Shown: piece after piece, positions 44,286 through 56,982 of the stretch
Layout: each line of letters starts with the position of its first letter
Position numbering within the stretch: the first letter of the stretch is position 1
Source of the DNA: Panorpa germanica
Lineage: Eukaryota > Arthropoda > Insecta > Mecoptera > Panorpidae
Assembly: GCA_963678705.1 (NCBI GenBank)
Contig: OY783218.1
Location: forward strand, 7,326,152-7,390,151
Length of the DNA: 64,000 nt
Direction: 5' to 3'
Notes under the pieces: model-generated
Database searches by the model: none
The model's input: only the letters and a program-made list of their open reading frames with translations
What the model was told of the DNA's origin: nothing
Position numbers and translations under genes: made by a program

Positions 44286-44358
44286 GGGACAGCACAGTAG
44301 GTGAGAGGATTGATGTTTAACGTCAGACTGCTATATCTGTAGATTCGATCCTCGGAGT
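44286..44358 (+). repeat. Possible tRNA-derived SINE head
   Basis: GACAGCACAGTAGGTGAGAG is followed about 35 bp later by GATTCGATCC, near an RNA polymerase III B box. A looser match (GTGGGTGAGAGCATTGAT) is at about 62682. A cloverleaf does not form well, so it is not a tRNA gene. Confidence 0.3.
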
Positions 44359-44369
44359 TATATTTTCAG

Positions 44370-44573
44370 GGTGTATATCACCGAAATTACCAAGTCCAGG
44401 GACAGAAAATAAAAGGAAAAAGAATGAAAGCACGACAACTGAAACTACAATTACCGAGTCAGATAATAACTCGGATTCAAACATGGTATTGCAAAAAGAA
44501 ACATTAGGCAATGATATAACACAGAAAGGAACGGAAAAGAAAACAGAAAGAATTACAAGAGCAACGAAAAAAG
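44370..44573 (+). other. Orphan exon candidate (204 nt, symmetric phase)
   Basis: An acceptor TATATTTTCAG ends at 44369 and a possible donor AAAAAAG|GTTTGT follows 44573. Between them one frame is open throughout: CISPKLPSPGTENKRKK, then a run of Ser/Thr/Glu/Asp, then KTERITRATKK. It uses two nucleotides at the left and one at the right, so it could be skipped without a frame change. The composition is like a disordered, basic protein segment, unlike the surrounding noncoding sequence. No partner exon was found, so it could belong to a gene with very long introns. Confidence 0.3.
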
Positions 44574-47500
44574 GTTTGTAAATGTATATATTATTTTAAG
44601 TGCTAATAACTATCGAATATTTAAATAAAATTAATGTGTGTTATATAAATTGGAGCAAATAAAACATTGTAATAATTAATAAAAAATGTACAGTCATTTT
44701 TGTTTATGTGTAAGTTCGTCTCTGCATTTTTAACTAACTACAACCGACAGTATGACGAATTAATATTGCAGTATAACTATGAGTCAAATTAATATAGAAA
44801 AGTAGTCAGCCAGAGTACGTACTAACTGGCAGAACCACGTACATACTGTTAGTCATGACACTGCATGAGTCAAAATCATGTTAAAAATATAATTAACATC
44901 CAAGAGAATATCATTTAATAAAAAATTATAATAAATAAATATAAATTTAGGTTTCGAATATTCTTAGAATGTCCATTATGTAAAACGTTCTTAGAAAGAA
45001 TTTAAAAATAGTAGTATCGAACAGTGGCGAACTGCATCTAAAAAATAAATCAATTCGCTTCGTCAAGGGCAAGGTGACATCGTTGCCGGTCCGCCACTGG
45101 TAAGTCTATTTGCTAGAAATGTATGTTATCTTAAGTACTTCATCCTGTTGACTTATAATTTAGTAGAAAATAACTCTTTTGTAAGGAATTCTGCGAAAAC
45201 ATCAAGCTGCAAAATATCAACTGATCGAAATAAATTAACCTCAAAAATTTTGAAAGTGTATGTCTGTGATTGTAGTTTATAAGTACGTCTAAAATGGTTT
45301 GAAGCCAGAATACTGTGTTTTGGTTCAATTCTCGGACCAGTGCTGTATTTTCGAAGTATACATAATCATAATCTTATTATAAGTATCGATGCCATCACCA
45401 CCTTGGCGCTATAACACGTGTAGAACACTGGCCTCCTTCAAGATTGTTTTTCATTCCTTCCTATTTAGTCTTTGTACTAACAATTATAGTCCTTTTTCTC
45501 TAATTTCCGCCACTGCTACTGCTCCATAAATTTTCCTTTGTCAAATCCTCAAAGTGCAAGTCCGATTCATATAGTATCACTAATTTCCTTATAACAACTA
45601 TTTATCAGGATTTTTAGTTTGCAATTTACATAGATCTAGCAAGTTCTGAAATGTATAACAATATTTATTTCCGTTTGTAATTCTTGTTTTAATTAAACAG
45701 CAGTGTACCCAACATAAAAACATAGTCACCATAAAAAAATACCAACATAGGAGAAGGCCAGCATACGAAACAGACCGTTGGTAAATAACAAATAAATAAA
45801 TATACAAAACCGTCATTTTCAGACGTTCAAAATACCACACTTTATTCTACTGGGAGTCCTATATATCCAAACATGCTTGGATACATATATTTTCGTACAC
45901 GTGTGGGTTCATCTTTGTCAGTTGCAGCGAGAGAGATATATTTAAGTAGATACATAAGTTTTAAGATGAAATAAAACAAATATCCAATATGATGTTGACA
46001 TTCAGAACTGGACAGCGTGTAGTTAATTTAACAGAACTAACCTAACATTTTTATAGTGAAACACGATAAACATAACCTACAAAATCGATCGCAAAAATGC
46101 ATTAACCGCAAATATTTGTTTATCCCGATAATTAAGCGTCTGCTGATAAACAAAGATATACGTTAATTAATAAATTCATTAATACAAATATATCTATATA
46201 TATACTATAGCGAAAACAATCTCTTAACAAATGAAACTAAGAAAAAGAAACTTAACTAATAAAGAAAAACGAATTTCAAGTTAAAATTGTTTTGATGAAA
46301 TAAATATTCCAGACAACGAAAAAAAAAAAATAAAACAAAAAAAGAGAGAGGACCAAAAGCTCAGAATTAATGTAAGAAAGAGTCAGAAAACATTATACCT
46401 TAAAGAAAGAGAAAGATAAAAGATTGTGTGTAACAATATGCGCGCCACCCCTGTCTAGACCGAAACGTTTTAGGGGTAAAAAAAGGGTCTAAAGGTAGGG
46501 GGAGTGCAAAGACCCTTTTAATGTGTGAGAAGGATAAAATATATATAAATATGTATATAGGTTATATTATGTTTATGTGTGTAAGACAAAGACAGATATA
46601 TTGAAAAGGGAATACGAGAGGACGAGGATAACAAACTCGAGTTATGCTAGGTTAGGGATAGCGCGTCGATTTTAACATACAGCGAGCATTACAGCCGTTG
46701 TACAACTGTTAAGAAGTTCATTGCGTTGAACATGTAGATGGATTTAGTTTTATAATTAATGAATAACTTTTATTATTCACAGCTCTTTTCAATAAGAAAT
46801 ATTATTACTGCTTTATATACGATTACTAAGGTTTTATGCATGAATCCAGTAATAATTTTCACTAAAGGCAATGTGGGAATATTAAAAAACTAAATATTTC
46901 GATGTCACTCTATATAAAATAATCTGTTTCTTCATTCAAATTTTATTTTTACGTGAAGTTTTATCATTTTCTTTTGGGAAATATATCCAATGTTAAATTG
47001 ATGTGCGTCAAGGAATATTTCTGACGTATTTTGCAATGTCATTGCTGTATAAATTCTAAACAATATTGTATCTGAATTCACAGACGTTAATAATTCAACT
47101 CACAAATTTGAGGTTAGAATAGTATTATATTAATATTGTATAAACTGTAAAATACACATATTAAAAATAAGTTAGTTTGATATAATACAATAATATTTAG
47201 AGTAGAACATATCCAAAAAGAATCTAAATGGAATACATTTTTTATGAAACTTATATAGCTTTTACGTTTATGCTACAGATCATATTCATGTTAACTGACC
47301 TTGGTAATTTTTGTACAAAAAGTTATTAATTTCTTGAGATACATTTTTATCAAAATATACATTTTCTTATCACATCAACAGATTATAAAGTAATTTATTA
47401 ATTTTACAAGAATTTATTGCATTTTAAATACAAAATAAATATAAAAAATAATCTTTGGGTGAGGTTAGTAATATACACTTTCAACTTTGTAGAAATTTTG

Positions 47501-48441
47501 CTACAACTATTTTCAAAACCTATTGAATAGTAATAGTTTTAGATGATTTTAGTCACCTTACTTTTAAGTAGTAGTCTTTACCAGCTACATTTTTATTAGA
47601 ATAGAACACGTGGAACAAAGAAAAAATTACTGACGTACATAGAATTAATTACTTGTCATAATACGACGTGTTTTATAATTAGATTCAAATCAGAATAAAT
47701 AGATGATCTAATTTAGAAATGTGCAAAACTTTGAAACGATTTTTAATGTCTAATTTGTATTGCTTTAATTAAACGTTTAGCAGAAAGGATCCAATATATT
47801 TTAGGTCACTGCACATTTCTTTTAGATGACTCAACTAAATAACATTTTTCAATCATGCACTACTAAATAATTGTAACAAAAATTTGGCATACAATAGAAA
47901 GTTGAACGCTATAATGAATGAATTCTAAAAAAGTTTTGAATTTCGTCATCCCTGTATTGCGTATTAACTGAAATATTCTGGAAGACGCACAAAGAAGTAA
48001 GAAAAACAGGTAGGGTAAAAATATATCGTGTACAATAAAGAGTGCGTCGACCCTTTTAAACGCTAAACCCAAAAAAGACCCTTCTCTTCGTCAGACACGT
48101 AAGTCTCCCTGCCTCTGAATTCTCTAAGCATGAGTAAAGGGACCAAGTTCCATTCTATGTGACTAAGATAAATGACTATCATCACATCACGAAGGCAGAA
48201 AGAACTTGTAAGGTTTTTTGTCCGTCACACAAAATTACCGCATGAAAACTAAAATACCAAATAATAACAACGTGCTTGCGAATTTATTATTTGAAAATAT
48301 CATACCTGTTAAATTGTTTTATTTAAAATATGTCCATTGGTCCATTGGCTAATTCTCGCACTGCACTACAATGTTCTGGAACTTTATTTTTTTTTTGATG
48401 GTACGGTAAACTCACTAGTAACGAGAACGACCAAATCTTAC
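44574..48441. other. Intergenic or long-intron stretch
   Basis: Contains a 78-bp hAT-like foldback (45022-45099) and a small GGTCTAAAG/AAAGACC hairpin near 46487-46521. The rest is AT-rich with no supported gene. Confidence 0.35.
45022..45099. mobile_element. Tiny hAT-like foldback element (78 bp)
   Basis: CAGTGGCGAACTG at the left and CCGGTCCGCCACTG at the right are short inverted ends of the CAGTGGCGG type common in hAT elements. The interior has no coding content. No clear 8-bp target duplication. Confidence 0.5.
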
Positions 48442-48565
48442 GCCGGTTCGAGTAGGAATGAACTGTCGAACAGTCGTTGGCTCTGAAGTGACTGTCTGAT
48501 GCCGGCAAAAATACTGCGACATACGTTTTAAATCCCCTCTATGTTTACCGTGTGTTGTAGAAAGA
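48442..48565 (-). other. TATA-linked first-exon candidate
   Basis: Downstream of the minus-strand TATA box at 48588-48597, an ATG at 48522 opens 27 codons (MSQYFCRHQTVTSEPTT...) that run exactly into a good donor, CCGGC|GTAAGA, after 48442. Read without splicing, the frame stops eight codons later. The region is richer in G+C than its surroundings. No second exon was identified and the peptide matches nothing I know. Confidence 0.3.
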
Positions 48566-48587
48566 GTAGGATGCATGAAGTAGGTCT

Positions 48588-48597
48588 CTATTTATAG
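48588..48597 (-). promoter_or_regulatory. TATA box (CTATAAATAG), minus strand
   Basis: A consensus TATA box with a candidate exon starting about 30 bp downstream. Core promoter function is inferred from motif and placement only. Confidence 0.4.
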
Positions 48598-48599
48598 GT

Positions 48600-51472
48600 T
48601 CACACCACGCCCGATGGCTAGCCAGACTTGCCCCATAGCAACCGTTTGATAGTGCTATACGCTGCAACTGAACACCGTCGTAATACGCGACGTTGTATTT
48701 AATGCGAGGGCCCGTAGACAGGCGATGTTATTTGGATATTGGGGAGTGCGGCTCTGTGTTGATCAGTTTATTGCGAGTGGAGTCGAACTAATGCAGACTG
48801 TGAGTGTGGTGGCCAACGAGAATGAACTTGTTGGCGAACATTAAGCTTGAACAGAAATATTTCTGTTGTTTTATTGTGATATTTGTTTTCTAGGTACATC
48901 GAACGAACTGCAAGACAACTGTGAACTGGAAATGTGCAACTACAAGAACAGAACACATTCCTTCACTGAATTTATTGTTGTTTAATTAATCTTAAGAATT
49001 TGCAATTGTTTAATCATTTCATAATTTGTATACACTGCACTTATCACGGCAGAATGCATTCTATTGGATAAACATAAACAACATTAAATATTTTTGACGA
49101 AATTCTTGACTCCAAATTCCTCGACTAGTTGTGTGTAAATATTTGCACGTAGGTACCTCCATTTCTTGAAATGCCACGAGGCCAACCTAATAGAGAAAAC
49201 TTAAGTTAAATTAAAACAAATTTCTGCTTTGCTAAAACGACGTAGCTCTGCGTCTGAGCTTGCCCTATATGATCTATTACATTCTGTTATTTATATGTTT
49301 TTTTTTTCTTAAGGCTTAATCCGGGGCTGATTATGATGCAGTAAAACAGAATTTTTTTGAGGTTATTTCATTTTTGTAATGTACATATATTTAAGTACAC
49401 ACACAGAAAATTTCAAGTAAATCCGGCGATTATTTTCGAAGTTATGTAAGTTGAAACAAAATATTTTTTTACTCTATGTTTGAAACTTTAAATGCATTTT
49501 TCTGAAAACTGTGTTTTTAAAATCGGTGACCAAGATTTCTCAGAAACGGCTGAACCGATCGGTCTCAAATTTTAACACAAGTTTCTCAAGTATATTTTTC
49601 AGCAATTAATCGAAGGTTTTTTCTCACAGATAAATATTTTCTTTTTTATAAACAATTTAAGGCTAAGATTTTGGTTAAAAATCGATTTTTTTTTTTGAGA
49701 AGCTGCCTTTTTGCCAAACAATTTTATTTTGCTTATTCCTTCGACGAATTACTAGATTATACATTATTTTAACGAAATCCGTTTGGTTTTTTCATTTTAG
49801 ATGATTCAGTCCTGAGATATCGTGGTCACCGCAAGATGCCTTTTTTGAGAGAAGCTCCGCGAGATCAGCTATAGCGGCTTTAAAATTATTATTTTTACAA
49901 ATATAAAAATGTTAAAATATAATTAAAAGTTACCGTAATATGTGTACAAATTTTTACATTAATAGATTGAAAAGCCTTCTCAGGAAAAATTCTTAAAAAA
50001 TCGCTTTTTTGGGCCTAATAACTGTATATAAGCTCTTAAATAAAAATTAACGAAACAATTTTGCTGAGCGTCTGTCTCCGTTGTGTAATGACGAACAACA
50101 AATTTATTAAGCGTGAAATTTTAAGGAAAAATATGTCGGTTGTTAGCAGATTCTCAGAGGCTTCAATGCCTAAAGAGATTAAGGAAAAGAAATGAAATTT
50201 AATTGAAATTAGTGAAAATGTCTATTTAGCATGCAAACAAACCAATTTTAGAGTAACGTATAAATATAGTAATTTATAAAGCCTGTACTCAAAATTTTTA
50301 CACGATTATCGTATCGCTAACTTGCTTGATACACAGCTTTTACAGCTGTCATCCTCGTGTCATCGTTCAATGTCACGGACTCTGGTTATTGGACAATGGA
50401 CAGCGGCGCAGCAGCGGCATCGACTCTAGTCTCAATATCTTTGCAAGTCGTTACTCCCACAATCTTGTCCAGTATTTTGTACAGGGTTTTGTTTGTATCT
50501 TGTCTTCTCAGCTTCATCAAGCGATCTCCCGCATCCCATGTGGGTGGATCGTACCATCGTGCAACAAACACCCGTCGCGGACAGTCGCATTTAATGCAAT
50601 ATATTCCGCGTCCCTCTGTTCTTCTATCCTACCTCTTGTCTGCTGCAGTTACTTGTCTTGAATAGCGCTATTACTGAGTACAATATCACAGTACCGATTA
50701 ATTATTTCATTTCCTCCTTCCTCAAGACCCAGAATGCTTTGGAAATTGGTTGAAAATATCAATGCTAACAAAGTTATACACTCCCCGCTAAACGTAGTTA
50801 CCAGTTATGTAAAAAAGGTAATGCCATGTTCTATGTTTTGAGGCTACTTACTGCAACTGACGAATATGACTAAATTGTTCGAAAAGCTAGAGAGGAAAAA
50901 TAGTATCTTCTCGAAAGATCTGAAACTATGTTAGTCACAAATTGAAAGAACAGCTTCCTTTAAATGTAATGTTTCACGACTGATTGGCTTAATTCAGCAA
51001 GTGTCAAATCAGTCAGGCATACAAGGGGCCTTCAGAACTACTTCTCCGGGTTTCAGTTATGAGATTTTTCAGAAAAGGTCTCAAATAATGATTTAGAATT
51101 TATACAATTAACAAAACTTTAACTGCAAATCTTTAACGAGTATAATTAAGCCGAAATAGTTAAGATACCTAAGATACAAATGCTATATAAAGATAATTTA
51201 TGAATATTAAAACGGCCGTGGACAAAAGGTTAAAGAACTCTTCTACGAAATAGCCACGGCTGTTGGCACTGGCCAGTAGGTAGTAGGGTTTCGTTGTTCT
51301 TGGTTATCCCACAGTTTTCAAATACCTTAAGTCTCGATTATCCAGACCCGACTGGTTCGATCTATAGGCTTCGGGCTACAGGATCCGGGGTTCCAAATAA
51401 TGCCATAAATCCGCGACGGACATAACAACCCAGTTCACCTTCCTGGAAACGATGCTCTGGCTACCGCCTGAC
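48600..51472. other. Intergenic stretch with two mixed-composition patches
   Basis: 48600-48960 is G+C-richer and may be promoter-proximal to the candidate above. 49320-50030 has phrases (AACGGCTGAACCGATCGGTC) that look transposon-derived. 50320-50665 is a G+C-richer island with overlapping ORFs of 61-111 codons on both strands; the minus-strand one (FVARWYDPPTWDAGDRLMKL) looks protein-like but is unknown to me. Confidence 0.3.
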
Positions 51473-51502
51473 CTACCAAACCCACCAAACCCACCAAAGC
51501 CC
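51473..51502. repeat. Short ACCAAACCC minisatellite
   Basis: Three tandem 9-bp units, slightly degenerate. Confidence 0.7.
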
Positions 51503-51867
51503 ACAATTAACGAGAAACGCAAAATTGAGCTTGCATTTAGAGATGGAGCCGATGAAACGCAAACTAGACACTAAAACTAAGAAATCAGTTTCGTGGATAT
51601 GTAAAACCTTTTACTTTTTCAATGCTACAAGCATCAGATCAACTGGGGAGTGTTTCAAGAGCCCTGCATCTAAAACAGATTTTTAAGGTTTGTTCTTTTT
51701 GTTTTTTATTAAAGAGATGTATTGTTAAAACCGGGAAAAAATGTTTTTCTTGTAACATTGAAAATACATAACATTTACAACTATGTCCAGATGGAAACTG
51801 AACCTAGGAATCAGCTTGTGCTCCCAAAACGTCATTCTATCCAGTAAAAGTTTTATAACAAAATGTT

Positions 51868-52160
51868 AAGCCTCATTCCCACTCACTGTTTTGATATTTA
51901 ATTTACTGTTTTTATTTAATATTGTAATCTAGATTTCAGGTTTTTGTTTAGGCATTCCTTTTCACATTTGTGTTTTAATTTAAGTTTAGTTAATTTAGTT
52001 GGTGCGTATGCATCATTAGTAATATAAATTTTAACAGTTTGACAAAATTGTATGTCAAATAATTAAAATTGCTATTTCTAATAACAATTAGTAATAGAAA
52101 TTGTTTTCAGTTCTATATTTTTCAAAAACTGACATTAAACTTCTTTTAAAAATAAATCCT
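51868..52160 (+). repeat. Family G repeat, copy G2
   Basis: Starts CCTCATTCCCACTCACTGTT and shares TTAGTTAATTTAGTTGGTGC, TAGTAATATA and TTAGTAATAGAAATTG with G3 at 61344. No matching inverted right end was found. Confidence 0.65.
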
Positions 52161-52914
52161 ACTGCATTTTGACAGATTGTCACATTTTGGAGGTTATAAT
52201 ATAATATAGTTTTTCTTAATTTAATATTTTTAATTTAAAACATTGGACCTTGTAAGGTTCTAAAAAAACTAAGAAAACTTAAAAAGTTTATTAAATTAGA
52301 AATGGTACTGTGAATGACTACGCGTATTACCATATGCTAAACATTTTAAATTAAATACAAACGGGAATGATACTTTACCCAAAGTAACATTTAATTTAGT
52401 TACTTTTGACAAGAAAATATAATTCGTTGTATTCTTGGATAAGATTTACATACTGAATGTGACAATTAATTATATGCAGGGGAAGCAAATGCGAATCTTT
52501 TGCGGAAATTCTTTAAGACAAACATATACCGCACCGTCTCTCTGTCTACAAGAAGACCAAGAAATCAAGATGAGATATATTGCAAAACCACATTCCTCAA
52601 TTCGCGGCTCGCGATCCGCGGGCTTGAACATGGACATGGACATGCTGCTGTAGCTCTCCGTATGGTCATGCTGTGCGTCGTGGACCATCGACTAGTCCAA
52701 CAAAGACTGCACCAAGAGGACGAGAGTGATGCTTCGTTAATGACGTCACCACGTGCTTGAGGTGCAAGACAAAGTCTTCAGCTAGAGATTCTGCAGTGGG
52801 TTTTCCTTGTTCTGACATTCCGTAGATGAACGACTGTCGGCTGAGACTGGACCTGGACCAGTTTATATTTCTAAAATCAAACTTCAGTCATAGTTTGTAA
52901 AAAGTAACAGACTT
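52161..52914. other. Intergenic stretch
   Basis: A G+C-richer patch at 52530-52860 holds overlapping 72-86 codon ORFs on both strands with no known content. No gene supported. Confidence 0.3.
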
Positions 52915-53327
52915 TATATAAATCTGCACTGTATATTGAAAAGTTGGCTTTCATAACCTCAAATATTGCAATATTTTAGAAGTTATTAACAATTGAAATA
53001 GTCATTTGTGACGTTTTAATAATATAAGGGGTAATATACAAAAAATGACCAACTTCCTGACGTTATTTCCTTCCTTACCCTCTCCCCTTACTCTTACCCT
53101 AGCAGCAACCCATAAAGTTTTCATGTAATGATAACTTTGGTTATTTACAAAATTTCACAAACTTTGTTGCGCCAAAAAGATTAATCGGTGAAACGAAATT
53201 CATACTTTAACTAGATATATATCTTGGTCAATTTTTCGATATTTAAAAAAATAAAAACGCTAATCTAATTTTACATTAGTTTACCAATATTTAAATAAAG
53301 TATTATAAAACTTGACCCCTAAAAAAG
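52915..53327 (+). mobile_element. Family A, ancient copy
   Basis: The order of landmarks matches A1: CTGTATATTGAAAAGTTGGCT, ACCTCAAAT, GTTATTAACAATTGAAATAG, AATAAAAACGCTAATCTAATTTTACATTA and GACCCCTAAAAAAGTAC. Both termini are lost. Confidence 0.55.
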
Positions 53328-54343
53328 TACTGAAATATACGAAATAAATTATTTCGCTCCCGATTTTGGTAACATATCATAGTGTTAGGAAGCTGGAGAT
53401 GGACCAGGACCTGCAATGAGCTTAAGTCTGTATCTTGAATATTAATCACAATAAGAAAGAATCTATAGTTCAAATTACGAGAGTTCGGCGGCGACTCATA
53501 CTTAAAACAAGTTGTGGGGTATAAACTGCCGATATAACTGAAAAGCACTGACTCACTTATTTTTCTATAATATATATAGAAACGAATAAGATAAAATTCA
53601 TTATCGTATTATAGATTTATACCGCTCTTATAACCTCTTTTAAGTATAAGTCGACGTCGAACTATCGTGATTTGGACTATATACAACACACTGTGCATAT
53701 CACAGAGGTCCACAAATGTTATTACTGTTAACGATACATAAGAGCGAGAGAGAGTTAATGCATCACATCGTCTATCAGACAAGGACGCAGTGTGTCAGCT
53801 GTTAAATTTTAATTAAGAGTACTGCCGGCCATATTCTTGAAGGGAACCTGGTCAAAATTTATTTCTATATTAATTATCATCTATAAACATTGAATTTTAA
53901 TTGTAATTGTAATCAGTCGGTTCTTAGACGATAAAAATTACTTATACTACAAATTTTATATTACGTGATTAAGCCCATATCAAAGCCACGTCGTCACAAT
54001 AGTTTAAGCCAAAACCAACCCAGCCCTGTTTATAACACACGGATTATAATGAAAAGAAATAATTCCACAACTGTTCCTGAAAATGAGGCCAACCGCCTGC
54101 GACACCACCTTATCCTTAAATTCTTTTTTTATCCTGTCACACAGGATCTGCAGTCCCTCAGTATAAAACATATCTGTTGTTAATAACAAATTTTTTTTTT
54201 CATCCAAAAAGAACAAATGTTTTAAAAATTGTTATTCATTTTTAAATTTGAAAAATAGCGCATAGTATTCTTTGTTCAAATTACAGAGGGGTGTAGTTGA
54301 AATATCTAAAACAAGAATCAACAATTTTAAAAGTTGAAATGGA
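53328..54343. other. AT-rich intergenic stretch
   Basis: A minus-strand ORF of about 70 codons at 54004..54216 (YTEGLQILCDRIKKEFKDK, then a Cys/His-containing end) reads like protein and could be a worn transposase piece, but I cannot place it. I support nothing else. Confidence 0.3.
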
Positions 54344-54440
54344 TTTTATTGCGTTGTGAACCATGTCTTAATTTCTCTTTAACTGTATGTTGATAAAGTT
54401 GGCTATGAGGACGTCAAATGTTCATCTAACTCATTCATAA
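54344..54440 (+). mobile_element. Family A, left-end fragment
   Basis: CCATGTCTTAATTTCTCTTT, GATAAAGTTGGCTA and CGTCAAATGTTCA correspond to the first 90 bp of A1; the match then stops. Confidence 0.5.
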
Positions 54441-54497
54441 CAATTTCTTATTCTTTTCTATTCAAAAAAGGCTATCTCTGTCATTTCCATGTCAGGT

Positions 54498-55225
54498 CAA
54501 AACGATAAAAATGAAGCATATTTTCGATAATGTTTTTTGACGACACAGTTAATATATAATTATTTCTATAATTACTACAAGATAAAATGACATTTGAAGA
54601 ATACTTTGTGAAATTTTCATAAATAAATATCAAGAAATGAGGCATTGACAGCGAATTTTCGCAGACGTCACAAAAAAAAGTAACATTGCGGTGCCACTCA
54701 TAACTTATCACTGGATTTTCTGAAATCGAAAAACCAAAATGATTTGATGATGATTAGTTGATAAGTTTCTGCAAGTAACGCTGTCGGGTTTTTCTTTTTT
54801 ATTGATTTTTCAATTTTATACAGCATTTTAAAGTCAAAATACCGATTTTTCTTTAAAAAAAACAGAAACTTTGTTATTTTAAAATATGTTTAAATTAAAA
54901 AATAAAAAAAAATCTCGGCAGCGTTACCTCGGAATATATGTAAAGAAAGAGTGTGCAAAATTTCAAAAGAATCGGTCCAATAGATTTTGAGTTAGAGAGG
55001 GCACCGACTCTGAAAAGCTATGTGTGAGAAACCGCATTTAAAAGTTTTAAAGTAACACGAAAACAAACCAGAGAGGTGAAGACTTAAAACTCTATATCTC
55101 CGACAGTTTTACTCCAATCGACTTCAAATTTTCACACAATAAACTTAATATGTTGTACAATAAATAAATAAAAAGAAAATGAATTAAAAAAAAAGTTGAA
55201 ACCTTACCCTCCCCATTAAAGCTAG
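54498..55225 (+). repeat. Dispersed repeat B, copy B2 (about 730 bp)
   Basis: The partner of B1 at 42452 in the same orientation, with several small indels. Both copies keep the same order of landmarks and lack an ORF. Confidence 0.7.
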
Positions 55226-55689
55226 TTACAGACCGGTATATATTTTGTAAAAAAATGTAACTCACTTAATTGTGCTTAGCGAAGTGTTTCTTTAATTGAT
55301 TATGTTTATATTAAAACAAAAAAAGTATTAGGGTATAGAATATAGATAGACTAAATATATATTAAGTAAAAATAAATGTAAAAAACTGTATTTCTTGATC
55401 CACCCATGTGTTTTGCCGACATTTTATCGCAGAGCCGCAGGTAGTCGATATCCCAGCTATAACAGCCAAACGACAGACTGCAGGAAGATGCAGCTCTCGA
55501 AATCTGTAGATTGAATTCTTGACCTTAAAGGCAGGTGTTCACAACGTTTCGAGCAGTTTCGAGTCTTCAATTCTTGATCAAAACTGTAAATTATTTGAAG
55601 TGCTAAGTGAAAGAAGGTTTAGGGGACAAAATGGTTGTGCATTTGTAGGTATAAACGTTTAAGAGACATTTTTTTCACCCCCAACTTAG

Positions 55690-55920
55690 CATTTTAGTTG
55701 ATTTGTGTCCCTTATCTTAATTTTTATAAAGTTCTAATAAATTATTGGTATCGTTGGCTACCAGAACCTCAATTTTTTAATAACTTGCGATATTTTAGGA
55801 GATACTAATAATTAAAATAGTCATGTTATCACTTTAATAATTAAAGAGATTCAACGTTATTATATTAAAATTCCAAAACATGTAACATCACGCCTCGTCA
55901 CGACACGAGGAAAAATAATC
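55690..55920 (+). mobile_element. Family A, worn left half
   Basis: TTGATTTGTGTCCCTTATCTTA resembles the A terminus. It is followed by ACCAGAACCTCAA, TTAGGAGATACTAATAATTA and AATAATTAAAGAGATTCAACG as in A1. The right half is absent. Confidence 0.6.
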
Positions 55921-56610
55921 TCGATACTTCTTGTAAAACAAGTGGCAAAACTAAAATTCAAATTTGATATAGTTTTAACCCCGTTTATATTTACTAGGGT
56001 TTGAAGCCCAGCTCTACTTAGAACTTCAACAATAGCGTTGTTCCGAAACTTGGACTCAGGACTCGGGACTCGGGGCTTGGGGCCCTTAGAAACTGTCGCA
56101 CAGCGTCGTCAGTGATTCTAAAACTCTATGAATTCATTAGGGGAGTTTCTTAGCATTAAATCAATTACGTTATAAAAACGTTATATGCGGAATGTAATTT
56201 TCGGAATAAAATTAAGAGAATTATTTTTTATCTCTTTCTCTGACGTCATGCGTCATGGATTAGACTAGTGTGATATTATTGTAAAAAAAAATTAATTCTT
56301 TAGTTAGTCTGTCGGTTAAACTGTGACCGTTCAGTGAAAACATATTCTCATGAAGGCAATATATGTCACAGCAGAAATAACGGCCAACAAAGTTGATATC
56401 TGAAATAGACAGAACCCACGTTTTTTTTATTCAGTTACTTAAGTGCATATATTGTGAGGTTATAAATTATATTATAATTTAAGGTAAACAATGTAATTAT
56501 TAAAATACGTATGAACATATTCACAAAATAAACTTCAAATTTCCAAAGCAACACATGAGTTTGGTTAAAATTTACAAGTTCTAATATAATTAAAGACATA
56601 ATATAACTTT
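55921..56610. other. AT-rich intergenic stretch
   Basis: I see nothing I can support. Confidence 0.35.
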
Positions 56611-56862
56611 CCAGTAAACATTTTGGAGTCATTTTGACATCATATTGAAGATGTGTATGACTTTTTTGTCATGAAAGAGTTTATTTACAGTTCAGTTTCT
56701 CACAGTCTTTCATATAAAATGTCTATTCTATCGGCTGCAAATTGTGAAACCATTCCACCTGTCGGAATACAAATGAAGTTAAAGTTGATGCGAACTATAA
56801 TTGAAGTGCAACAGTGATAGAAACGTGATAAAACGGGACACTTCACCAAATTGTTTATTAGG
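56611..56862 (+). mobile_element. Family E element, copy E2 (252 bp)
   Basis: Begins CCAGTAAACATTTTGGAGTC and ends CTTCACCAAATTGTTTATTAGG. The interior, from TTTCTCACAGTCTTTCATAT to GTGATAGAAACGTGATAAAA, is shared with E3 (inverted) and E4. Confidence 0.75.
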
Positions 56863-56982
56863 TAGAGTCTTATATTCATTGGTGAGACAAGAATTACAGC
56901 CGGAAATAAATGTTCTTATGCATTATTCAACTTGCTTAGATCTGTCTAAGCAAATTGCAAACTAAAAATCCTAATATTTAAA

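Noticed and set aside
44286-44358. Functional tRNA gene
   Set aside because: B-box-like motif is imperfect and acceptor/anticodon stems do not pair; at most a SINE head.
51350-51370. GGTTCGATC as a tRNA B box
   Set aside because: No matching A box at the right distance and no cloverleaf.
52500-52760. Overlapping 72-86 codon ORFs on both strands
   Set aside because: No recognisable content; overlapping open frames on both strands are expected in a short G+C-richer patch.
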